A stretch of DNA of 64,000 nt from NCBI GenBank assembly GCA_019828595.1, contig JAHQRK010000022.1:868001-932000 (forward strand), in the 5' to 3' direction. How positions within the stretch are numbered: position 1 is the stretch's first letter; each line of letters opens with the position of its first letter. This stretch comes from Aphanomyces cochlioides (taxonomy: Eukaryota; Oomycota; Saprolegniomycetes; Saprolegniales; Verrucalvaceae). The notes beneath the pieces were generated by a model. That model worked only from the letters and a program-made list of their open reading frames with translations, was not told the DNA's origin and did not search any database. Shown here piece by piece: positions 33,998 through 44,888 of the stretch. The position numbers were made by a program, and so were the translations under genes.

Positions 33998-35493
33998 ATA
34001 TATCAGTTCTTGACTTGATTCATTTCGTTGATACTGTCGCTAACGCACCCAAGTTGTGCAAGTTCGATCATTTCTAGCAACGAAAAATCAGACGCAGCCA
34101 ATCAAAATCGCTCCCATCTGATAGAATTTCCATTTTGACTTTATCAGGTCAGAGAGGTCATAATCGTCTGATAGAGCCTGACACTCCTACAATTGGTTGA
34201 AAGTGTTTCTCCTTTCAGCCATTGTATGAGTTCCTCAGTCACTCTGAAAATGCTCCCATCACAAAGTCTGTCTATCTTGGCTTGCGTGGAGATAGCTTGC
34301 TATTGAAGGTCCTTTATTGTCCGTGCCTTGCATTATCTTCGACTCGCAGTCATCGTTGCTGGCTCTGACGACATGAGCTCAAAAACAGCGAATCAGAGCG
34401 CATAATAGTATTGACCAATGACATGACACACAAAAGTATTAGAGAGATTGTACATGGAACTGATTTTGCGTCTCTTTCCAAGTACTACAGAAAAGCCTCC
34501 CACGAAGAAACGCATTTTTCAGAGGTTCAAATATTACTTTTGACAGTACATAATATATCATAGTCCAAGCATACAATCTGAGATGACCATATCGAATACT
34601 CACCAGCTGCCCATGTAATCACCACAAGAAATGAGTTTGTTGGTTTTGATCGTCTCGTGACTAGATTCTAACCTTACACTCACGCCTACATTTAACTTGT
34701 CCTTGTTTCCAATTATTCAGCATTTTTTCGTGTGTACTCTGCTTTCAATTTTATCCGTCATAAATAATCTCATAAAGAACCTTTTGATTTACTGCTCAGC
34801 CTCCAAATATTCTCACCAATGGCAAAACAGTAGCACACTTGATAATACCTTCGTCATTTAATACGTATTGATTTCAACAGTTCATACTGTACGATAAGAT
34901 TTCCTCGTGGGAGGCTTTTCTGTAGTATAAGTTTATGTCTCTGCGAGTTCTCGATGGGTGCATGTTGATGTTCTCATAGGAACATAGACTTCTGTATTTG
35001 TTTCTCCCTTTTCTTGGATTTGTCATCGCGCGATAACTTGGAGTGCAATTCATAAATTTGACGTTACGAACTCGGGGGAATATTTATTTCCACAGTGGCC
35101 AGGAACAAATTTCTTGACGGCGAATCTCAATGACAATTTCATGTCAAAGCCAATATTGAAGCCACGCTTGACTGGACTTGGTTGGCCCCGTTGCACATCC
35201 AAAAGCTCACCAATCTTCATGCCGTCAGAATAAGCTATTTTGCATTAATATCTGCCCAAATCAAACTCTCTCTATAATTTATCCTAAATATATCCCTCAA
35301 GGCTAAGTAAAAGTCCACCGTTGTCAGAAATTTTGAATCTTTCAAGTGGATTACTACGTCATAGTGCACCTACATTTTTTATAGCTGTGTCTGTAGACCC
35401 ATTACTCATTGAACGTTTTGATCCTTCGTCGGAATAGACGACGGCAATCTCGTCAATTGTTCAGCCGCAATCGCGTCTGCCTGACAGGCTGTT
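33998..35493. other. Intergenic, holds one MITE
   Basis: No gene seen apart from the 34485-34925 element. AT-rich, with no long open frames. Confidence 0.5.
34485..34925. mobile_element. Non-autonomous element, ~21-bp TIRs, TA flanks
   Basis: Left end ctacagaaaagcctcccacg (34485 onward) and its inverted copy ending at 34925 bound 441 bp without coding frames. TA dinucleotides stand directly outside both ends (34483-34484 and 34926-34927), as in Tc1/mariner-type insertions. Confidence 0.65.
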
Positions 35494-35727
35494 TTGCCAT
35501 ATTCTTTCATCTCTACGCGACTACTAGTACTATTTGTCTTTGCCGCGCTGTTGGCACGTCACGCGTCTGCCATCATGCTTTATGAGGTGAGATCTGACCC
35601 GTCTTTGCTCTTGTTCTCGATCCATTCCATCCACCCCTTTCTACACACGGCGGCGTGCAAAGAAGTCGTCTCAGATTCATCGCGCGGTTGTAACGGTGCA
35701 TGGGTTGAAATGAATTCGCGATTGTAA
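35494..35727 (+). CDS. Possible small secreted protein
   Basis: 77-codon frame starting with a typical signal peptide: a short basic segment (STR), then LLVLFVFAALLA and a cleavage-like ASA at residues 24-26. The rest is short and contains two Cys (CKEVV, RGCNG). A GTGAGA donor after residue 31 and a CAAAG acceptor could make a two-exon form with a different tail. I recognise no family. It may be a real secreted peptide, a first exon of a truncated gene, or chance. Confidence 0.3.
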   Translation: MPYSFISTRLLVLFVFAALLARHASAIMLYEVRSDPSLLLFSIHSIHPFLHTAACKEVVSDSSRGCNGAWVEMNSRL

Positions 35728-36017
35728 TTCCTCTGGATATCCATGGCTTGCATGTCAAGCAGTCCATACCGCTCTAGCCTGTCTAGAATTCCTCAGCAGT
35801 GTAGATATCAAATCCTCCACACCATGTCGACGACCATCCCCGTTCGCACCCAATGACCAGTTTTAGAAAGTGTGGGTTGTTTTGGACCATGTGGTGTCGT
35901 GGTGAGAGGATTCGGCTGACAAGTTGCACAAATTTACAGCACAGTTGCCAAGATAGGAACGCAGCCAAGTCAGTCGTCCGGCCAGCAACGAGAAGGTTTG
36001 GTTGATTCATCTTTTGA

Positions 36018-37876
36018 ATGTCGTGTTTGCTGACATATTGGCGGCTCGTCGTCCCGACCAAGTCGGTGGCGGAGCTTGACGCTGAGCTTTGGCTCTTCCT
36101 CATCGCCTTGCCGCGTGAACGGTTCGTCACTCTGCCCTGTATCCACTTCAATCGATGGCACCTCGTCGTCGTGACCTTCTTGAACCTCTTCTGCATCGGC
36201 TCCATCTTTTCCGCGGATTTTCTCGACGACACGATCGACCAGTACTTCTTAGGCGAACGACAAAATCGCGCACTGAAAGCGCAGCTCGTCGGGATGCTCG
36301 CGTTGGGTCTTTCAGCAGCTTTGAGTGGCCCTTTCGTCGAAAGTCGAGGGCCAAGAATGGGCATGGCTATCGGGACTGGTCTTGTCGTCTGCGGGTGGAT
36401 TTTCGCACAGATTGGTGTCATGACCCAAGTCTATCAGCTGCTAAACCTTGGGTACGTCTAGCTTCCTTCCTTGCTGACTCTTTCAATCTTTATAGACTGG
36501 GCGTTTTCGTCGGGGCTGGCTATGGCATCACGCTCATTACGGCCATCTCGACGCTTCAAAAGTGGTTTCCAGACCTCCGTGGCGTCGTGACAGGCATTTG
36601 CATCGCTGGCATGGGCGTCGGAACCATGCTTTGGATTAAAATCTACGCCACTTTGCTCCACCGCAAGAGCGATCATATCTTTGAACGAGTGAGTGAGGAG
36701 CTCGAGAATGACGGCTTGCATCACATTTTCATCGTTCATTGTACGTTTCCCCTGGCGTTCCCCCCCCCCGCTGACATTTGTATTCTAGTGGTGTCAGCTC
36801 TCTTCGTGATGCTCTTGGCCACGATGGTTCTACGCACTCCTCCTCCAAATTACACAGTCAACGGCTCGGATATCCACTGCGTGCCAGCCAACAAAGCGCC
36901 CGCCCCCTCCCACGTCCAGAGCGATTATTTGAATGTCGGGATGACGCTGGTCAACTACGCCGCCGTTCGAAACGAATCTTCCACGACGGACGATGTCTAC
37001 TACGCCCATGTGAAGGCTCTGTCGCTCGTCCAGTGCATTCTTTCGTCCGATTTCTTCTTCTTGTACGTGGCATTTGCCGCGAGTGTGGCCCCGATTGTGC
37101 TCTTTTCGTTTGAGATTTCCGACTTTATCAAGGAATTGCTCAATCAAACAGACGACGAAGCGAGCACGCTACTCACGTACATCAGCATTGCCGACTGTCT
37201 CGGCAACTTCTTTGGCCCCGTGCTCTCGGACGTCATCATCCGCGTCTTCTACGCCAACCCAGCGTACGTCCGCAAGATGGCTTTCGTCGTTCTACTCCTC
37301 ACGCAATGCATTGGCATGTCCGTCTTGATGGGCACGATTGGTGATGTGGATTGCTTCCAATGGCCGCTCTACATCACGACGTTCGCGTGCAGCGGCGGCT
37401 TTGGTCTCATTCCATCGCTCTTGGCTGATTTGTTTGGTGTGTACAACGCCGGGACGATGTATGGCTTGATTTTGACCACGTGGTCGATCGGTTCCATGGT
37501 GGTTGGGCTCAAACTGCGCCAAATGGGTGACATGGCGACGCACCATATCACTGAGCAGCTCAAAGTTTTGCTCGTCTTTGCTATCGTCGGCTGTGTCGTG
37601 ATGGTTCTCGTCCGATCGAGCTCGATGGATCGTTTCTATCGTGGCTACCAGTTGACCGTCTGTGGCAAGATCCTCATCCAACGGCCGTCGCGCCATTTGA
37701 TGCTCGAGCAAGCAAACCACCGAGGCTTCAAGTCGTCGCAGCGTGGAGGCACTGATGTCTTTTATGAATGGACGACAGACCAACGTGCCCACGGCCACGA
37801 CCGGTTAAGCGATAGCGCCGACGCATCACCGATTCTCCTCGTCGATCCAGCGTACCGCCATCAATATAAATTCTAA
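36018..37876 (+). CDS. OFA-like MFS transporter D (3 exons)
   Basis: Exons 36018-36451, 36496-36740 and 36789-37876 give 588 residues; introns 44 nt (GTACGT...TATAG) and 48 nt (GTACGT...CTAG). The first intron breaks the open frame, which proves the intron 1 position that is hidden by frame in copy A. Features: N-terminal 40-residue cytosolic part, WFPDLRGVVTG loop, GMGVG stretch, RTPPPNYTVNG, about 12 helices, and DRFYRGYQLTVCGK before the tail. It is richer in G+C at third positions than the array copies and shows no conversion tracts with them. An intact transporter of the same subfamily; substrate unknown. Confidence 0.87.
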
Positions 37877-38541
37877 GCGACTACAACGCCATAAGTAATA
37901 TATGTCTGCCTTCTAAACGGTCTGGAGTGCTAAAAAACCAACGAGAGCTTCGTTGAAAGCCATTAAATCTTGGTGGACTCTTGGGCTAACTTTGCTACAC
38001 TGTGGCTTTATAATGTCTCGTTAGTTTATTACGCAGCTTGTTGGACTAAGGCATAAAATGGAGCTCTTCATCGAGCAGCCAACGACTACCAGCGCTGAAG
38101 AAAAAGTCTGTGACGTTGTTGGGGCGTTCCATTGGTCAGTTTGAGATTCAACGAGACTTTAATGTTCCTGCTAGGAGTCACAGCCAAGGATCCTCTCTAG
38201 AATCTTCCTCTCGGGTTTATTCACGCAGTCTTTGAGCCACGAATCCGCCTCGAGTGGCTGCTAGCTCATGTTTGAACTGCTTCGAGTACTGAAGTCCATT
38301 GAGCATCATCCTTTCGATCAATACTGGGATAAATTATGTGAATATGCCAGCGCTCTATCAGCAATAGTACACGCCCAACAGTCAGTTCTATTATGCTCTT
38401 TCTTAAGTTGATCCGTTGGCGGTGTCGAGTGTCGTTGAAATCTATTTTTAGCACGAGCCGTTACAAAAGCGGTTACACGTTAGGCCTGTCAAAAATTCGT
38501 GCGCCACGACCAAATGCACTTGGAAAAACAGCTCGATCGCG
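37877..38541. other. Intergenic, no gene seen
   Basis: Spacer between MFS gene D and the next membrane-protein gene on the same strand. It must hold the terminator of the first and promoter of the second; no motif stands out. Confidence 0.45.
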
Positions 38542-39301
38542 ATGAGCAGCTCGCCCGTGAGTCTGCTTAAACCATCGTCTTGGCTCAATTTGAGTCCTCC
38601 GCCGACGCACAAATGCCTCACGCAGTTTCTCGTCGTCAATATTGTCTTTCCATTGGCGATTTACTACTCGGCGGCGGTCTTTATGTCCGACATGCCGGCG
38701 CTGGCGCTGTCTGCCATCCCTCCTGCTGCTGAAGCTCTGCAGCAGTTGGTTGCCTACCGCCTATTTGATCCCATCTCGTGCGTGGTACGTCATTTCAATC
38801 GACTTTGCTAAGTTGATGCGATTGTAGCAAGTGTTGTCGATTCTCCTTGCAATTGCCGTCATGTGGATGTCCAACGAACCGAAAATTCTCCTCCTCCAGC
38901 ACTCCATCATAACATACTGCTTTGGCACAGCGACGCTCTTGTCGCTCAACTGGGAAGAGAACCTCATTTGGCGCTACTACCGTGAATTCCACGGCACGAC
39001 GGACGAAAAGCGCGTGACGATGATGTCTCAGTGGCGCGATCCACGCGTGCGAGCCATGACCAAGACGATTTGCTGGGTCTGGGGGCTTACTATGCTCCTA
39101 GAAGGCACCGTTCGCATCGCGTTTGTCGTGATTGTTCCTGTCAAGCTCATGGTGATTCTCTCGCCGCTGCTCGCCCTCGGATTCACAGCGATTGTCTTCC
39201 TCTGGACGTATCATTTCGCCCAAGCGAATGGCTTCTCCACCACCGAGATCGAGCTCGCTTGTGCGAGACCACAAGGCACGACAGTCTACCAGACCATTTA
39301 A
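38542..39301 (+). CDS. VC0807-like integral membrane protein (2 exons)
   Basis: Exons 38542-38784 and 38828-39301 (43-nt intron, GTACGT...GTAG) give 238 residues. About six hydrophobic segments; the order 'DPISCVQVLSILLAI ... QHSIITYCFGTATLLSL ... W.DPRVRAMTKTICWVWGLT' matches the layout of the VC0807 family of bacterial and eukaryotic membrane proteins, whose function is unknown. The start at 38542 gives a short cytosolic N-terminus before the first helix. The 3' end faces the APC pseudogene F. The family call is from pattern memory; the membrane topology is clear from the sequence. Confidence 0.65.
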
Positions 39302-39859
39302 TTTCGATTTATCAAGAGATAGCATCTATTCGAGCCATGATGCATCTACACATAGACCGCTCATGCCTTACGACAAGTTGGCCAAATATGCGTTGAGACA
39401 AGCTTGTTCTCGATACACTCTCGTATAAAACCACTAGAAGCTCAACCTCTTGAATGAAATCAAGGCCAGGATATCGATTGAGAGGCTCAAAAGGACGCTG
39501 ATAGTCCATCCGATGATAAACGCTGTCGACATCAAAGACGAAACCGCCGCGTGTAACCGTCAAGTTGACTTGTGTGTGTGTGGCAAACCAACGATCGCAC
39601 TCTGCTTGTTCAGAGCGTAGTTTGCAATGAGTTAAGCAGCAGAAGACCTTAAAAGACGTCAGACAACGCTGTAAATCCACTGAGATCGTCGTGAGTTCAA
39701 AAGAATTGTAACTGTCAACGTGTCGGTTACAAACTCTCGTACAGGACAGCAGTGCAACCTGGCGTTGAAATATCTTTCTACCTCTCAAGAGAGAGAGAGA
39801 GCCAACTAAGACGAGAGAGATTGACAGAGTCTTCTATTGAACAGTGCAATGTATTCTAT
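39302..39859. other. Intergenic, convergent spacer
   Basis: Between two convergent genes. A 158-codon minus-strand frame (39788-39312) is present but lacks any domain, signal or repeat; I do not call it. A (ga)n microsatellite lies near 39786-39800. Confidence 0.4.
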
Positions 39860-41970
39860 CTATCCAGTGATAACGCGAACGCCATGGGCAGACACGGCTT
39901 TGCTTGGGGCGTTGGTCGGTTGCTTCAAAAACATCATATTGATCGAAATGTTGTATCTGTCGGCGATCCACTCGATCGTCGCGGGCTCAAACATGCCGAC
40001 AATCGAGTAGAAATCGAGCTGGAACTTGGGATACACGCGGTCAAACATGGCAATCATGTTTTGAATCTGCTGGACGGTTTCACTCGCGCCGGCGTCGTCG
40101 GCAGCGTGGACGTGGATGAAGCGAATGTTGTGCGTGAGTTCGTTGGCTCGGACGTACAGAATGGCCTTGTTGATCGTCGTCAAGTCGGCGTCTTTGATGA
40201 AGAATGCCACGGGCGTCGCGCGAGCAGCACCAAGGCAGAGACGTTGGCGGTTTCACAATCCAGCACGTTCTGACTTGGCAGTTTCATCGGTAACGGCGGC
40301 TCGACGTTGTCGGAAAAGTTTCTTCGGCTGGAATACGCTCTTGTTTTGGCTTGGAGAGGATATTGATGGCCACCAAGAGGATGAAGACGCGCTCGAGCAT
40401 GGCAAAGACGACGACAATGACAAAGCAAAAGTACGAGATGAAGTACAAGAGCGCTTTGGGATCGCCGAGTAAATTGGCCAAAATCCCGCAGAGAACCAAC
40501 GCCATGCCGATCAAAATGCAAGGCCAAGGGGCATAAATGTCCCTGGGGATGTTGCGCCGCTTGAGCTTGAGCATGACGCAGCCAGAGCCAAAGAGAAACA
40601 TGAGCGAAAGGAACGAGTACGTGCACACGCCGGACAGGACGATCTGGTCGGCATCCAAAATCAAGACCAAGCTGGTCGCCAAGGCAAAAAACGACAAGAT
40701 AATCCAATGGCACGTCCCTCGCCACTTGTTTTTCTGCACAAAGAACGCAGGCACGACGCGATCGGAGCCCAAACGACGAAGGAGACCATTGATCCCAACG
40801 TACGCTGTCAATACTGCGCCTGCCAAGACGACAAAGGCGTCGATCGCGACGAGCCATTTCGCCCACGTCCCCGCGGCGGTGACGCCCATCTGAGCCAAGA
40901 CGTAGTTTTGGTTGGCCACAATGCCGTCGTCGCCGTCCATTTTGAGCACGCCAAAGCAGAGAATCGCCAAGATAATGTTGAAAAACGACGAGATGGACCA
41001 AATATTCTAGGGGGAAATGAGGGGGAAACGGGGGGAATTGAGGGGGGGGGCTTACCCGCATCGTCTTGCGAAACACACCAGGCTGCTGCTCTTCCACAAA
41101 GTTGGACGAGGTTTCAAAGCCAGTGACGCCCAGCATGGCGGCGCCAAAGCCAAAGAACCACGCGGTGCCGAACGTCCCTTGGATCGTCGTGCCCAAGTAA
41201 TCCACGTCGGGATACGTCGCGTTGACGTAATTACCGTCGATGATGTCGGGATGCTTGATCTAAAGGCAGCGTCAGGGGGGGCTAAGGGGGAATAAAGGGG
41301 GCGATTTACCGTGTAGATCAAGCAAGCCACTGACAAGATGGAGAGCGTTGCGACGTGGAAGATAAAGATCCCCGTCGCGACAATCGCCGATTCATGGATG
41401 CCGAGCAACATAAAAAAGGCAAACGCTCCAAGGACGGCGATGGACGTGTCGATGATCGGCAGCGATGGGACGATCGTAGCGAGGTAGTTGACGCCCGTGA
41501 CGGCGGAAACGACAGCCGTCGCCGTGTAGGAGAGGATGCTCAAACACGCCGCGACGGCTGCAAAGCGCTTGGTCGTCGTGTTGAGCAGGATGTTGTACGA
41601 ACCGCCGTTGAGCGGAATCGCCGTCACGACTCGTAGCGGTACACGTACAAAACAAGCGAGACGACGAGAAAGCCCAACGGCGACGCGACGCCAGCCTTGA
41701 GAGCGACAACGCCGGAGGAATAACTGCAACTCGACATGGCGTCGTTGCCGCAGACGGCGGTGGCCATCCACTGGCCAAGTAAGACCTTGGGGCGATTCAG
41801 AGCGTCGCGGATAGTCACCAAATCCTCGGGGGGAATCTCGGCCGTTAGGTGGACGCCGTCATGCGCTTGGAGATTCGAATGGGCCGGTCTTTGACGGCGA
41901 TGTGGAGAATCCGCTTGCGCACGCTTTGGTCTGGCGTTTGCAAGCTGCCGTAGTAGTTGGTTTCCCCCAT
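39860..41970 (-). pseudogene. APC-family amino acid permease F, frameshifted
   Basis: Starts at ATG 41970 (MGETNYYGSLQTPDQSVRKR) and ends GVRVITG at 39860. Two introns: 41309-41260 (50 nt) and 41055-41007 (49 nt), both C-rich. The frame breaks near 41855 (N-terminus), 41640 (one base plus two codons missing after YVYRYE), and twice near 40300-40225 before the C-terminal domain. Otherwise the protein matches permeases G and H: GNDAMSSCSYSSG in the first helix pair, IPLNGGSYN, FGFGAAMLGVTGFETSSNF, and the soluble C-terminal domain FFIKDADLTTINKAIL. The first intron is absent from G and H. Substrate was probably an amino acid or polyamine. Confidence 0.8.
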
Positions 41971-44888
41971 CGTAGCTCGAATTGGAAAATGAATCAAAGG
42001 GGCTGAAGGAGTGGAGGGGGAACTCGGGGGGGTGAACTTGGGGGACTCGGCTGCTGCTTGAGTTGAAATGGCTAGCTGCAGTCGGTCAAAGAGAGAATTT
42101 ACATTGTGACCAATGCAGGAATGCACTAGAACTCAACGACTTGTTGAATGCGGCGCGCTGTGTAGCTCCTAGCGTTGTAGATTCGTTGCCGTGTGTATCC
42201 CGCACGGCGAGAGGATGTGGATCTCGGTCTGCTTTGCCAGTTGTTTGTGAATCCAATGACCATCTTGTGAAAAGTCACTTAAGCTAGACCTCGTTTGCTG
42301 CTGCCACGTCGAGAGATCCAAGCTCGACTTCCATGCCAGTAGAGGCTATTCCAAGGCAGCAATTCGATCGTCAATCGTTCGAGATCTTGGGATGGGAGGC
42401 CGGCGTTTGAATTCTTGACTGGGTTGGCAACGCTCAGGTGTCGTCGACGCCACATCTTCCACCCATTTCCACGGTTTGAATGTTCAATTTCAGCCATGTG
42501 TTTGAAAGCCAATGCTCTGTTTATACTGCTAGGGGAAAGCACAGACGGGGGGGGCTATCGTTCTAGCTATCGTGGCGGCAATATCGACGCTAGACAAGAG
42601 CTATAGGACTATCCTTGGGCTGTACAAAGACGTGGGGGATGTGAAGCCACGACAGTCTGGTGGGGGGCACGTGGCGTTTCCCATGGCATCCTGAAGATCG
42701 TGCGATCTCTCTTGTGTAACAAATTGTATCATGAAACGAAGCACAACAGCGTCGACTTCTCTGTGGAGTGGAACTTACGATGTGGCTTTTAGACCACGGA
42801 GCGAGAGGAGCATCTTCATGCTGAGGACGATGTGGATCTTGTTTGTGGCTTGAGATTGCGCTTGAAGCCAACGTTTATTAGCGCCAGTGACGCTTTGCCC
42901 ATTCTTGAAAAAGCAGCCGGTCGGTCGGTCGGTGGCAGTGGTCGGTCGCTGCCGTCTGGTTTGCTGCGTCAAGAACGACTTGCTTCTGTGTGAACGTCGG
43001 GAAATTCGTCCAACATTCCCTCACTCCTCTCTGTGGATTGAGCCAGTGATGCCGACTCCAGCTATGCTGTCGCCGCGGTGAACTCTCTGTTCGCTCCATC
43101 TACAGATTGGCATCTATGGGCCAAAGGGACTTTGGACGCTGTCGACAACTTTAGATTGACTCTCAAGGGACTGCTAGTCAAGCTAGCCGTGGCGATATTC
43201 GACTCGTTTCTCCATATTTGTTCCTCCTACAACTAGAGCAGCCCTTGAGTGGTTTTGTCGTCAGGCGTCGATCCAAAAGCAGGCGAAGCACATCCTTTCG
43301 AACGAGATTTTCCGTCCAGACTCTGCTTTCGCTTGGCCTCCTCTGTAACTCTGTGGACTTAAGTGTAACGACCGTGAGTCATGGTTGCTGCACTGGCCGT
43401 GGATGTGGCTCTGTCGTCCTCGCCATCGATCGAATTATAAAAAATCGATTCCACGAATGTATGGACGAGCGCTCTCTGGTGATAAAATTTCAGACACAGC
43501 ATATGCACCTTTTCAAGTGTAACTGCAGTCGATTCCAGCGCCACATCGTCTAAAAGATTTCATAGTTTAGCATCTGGTCTGATAGAAATCCAATGCCAAA
43601 GTGCGTCTTGAAACTTTCCAAGACGACATCGCCGACGCGGCGGCGCTCATTGGAGTCGATAAACAGACAAAAGTATAAGATAAACTATAAATAGACTGTC
43701 AGACATGGGGCAAAGTGCACTGCAAAGTGCACTTTTGGGCTGCACTTTGCACTTTGACTCTCCATGACATCTGGCTGGGATAAACTCTATATTCTCAGCC
43801 ATGCCTTGCTTGATGTGCTTGCCACGCATTTCACGTGCGAACGTCTTTCCAACTGGTTTCAATTGTGTTCTTTGATCGCCATGACCACTGTCTTGACGAT
43901 GAGAACCTTTCTCTATAAATTACCTCCTATACATAATAATATAAGTTAATACAGAATCCAATGCTATGGGATCATTTAGCTCCATTTAATGTCCTACAAT
44001 GGGATCTAGCCATTGAATTTGCACACACTGCATGCATTAGAACTTAATTAACGGATTAGACGATAAGATATAGCACAATAGTGAATGATATTGCAGCAAA
44101 AATGGCCTTTACTGTACAATTTAATATTTGCATAATTTAATACATGTATATAAATTATACGTGGTAGGTCTTTTTGATAATACTGTATTCTCGACGTCTC
44201 CTCTGGACTTTCACGCAAGGCAAGATCATCTACCCACAGAATTCAGCAGCCACCCACTGTTCATCTCTCAGGTCGTTTGATTGCGGACTTGAAATTCATG
44301 GTCGAGAAAGCTGGACCTATTTCATTGACTGCTCCATTCAGCCTGGCAACAGCCCAGGACACTTCCAACGTACATATCCATGGTCTCCAACGATAGTTGA
44401 TTAGCTCGTCGATCATTCAATCATGCCTTCCAAGTATATCCTCCTCCTGATTTATCAATACAACTTTTCACATCTCTGAAATGTCCTTTTTCGGCAAACT
44501 TCATCCACATTTATACTTTTTCACAGGTATCAACTATCATAAGTCCTCGAAGATTTTTATATTAACAGGTTCATTAAGTTACCTGTGTAAAATAATGTTA
44601 TATGTATTTATACAGGATATAAAATAAAATAGTGTATTGTACCACCTATTGGTAATTCCCACCGTAGTATGCCCCACCAACTGTCAAAACAAACTCCACA
44701 TCCACTGGAATTCGATGTATATTTTTATTCCAAGTATACAAATTTCAAGATACATCGATAAACTCAGAATTTAATTTTCAAATGACGTGGCAGACTGATA
44801 GGTCACGATTGGCATCCTAATTGGTCCTAGGAGAAATTGGCTGTGAGCAGACTTGAAAACAACTTGCCATCACTTTGCAATTTTCAAC
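41971..44888. other. Intergenic, divergent APC promoter region
   Basis: Lies between divergent permeases F and G. A G-rich stretch near 41995-42045 is the 5' flank of F. 43711-43756 holds a hairpin built from 'caaagtgcac' repeats. 43900-44750 is AT-rich. Short frames such as 43218-43553 show no domain. No gene is supported. Confidence 0.45.

Noticed and set aside
39312..39788. 158-codon minus-strand frame between convergent genes
   Set aside because: No domain, signal, repeat or paralogue; length is possible by chance.
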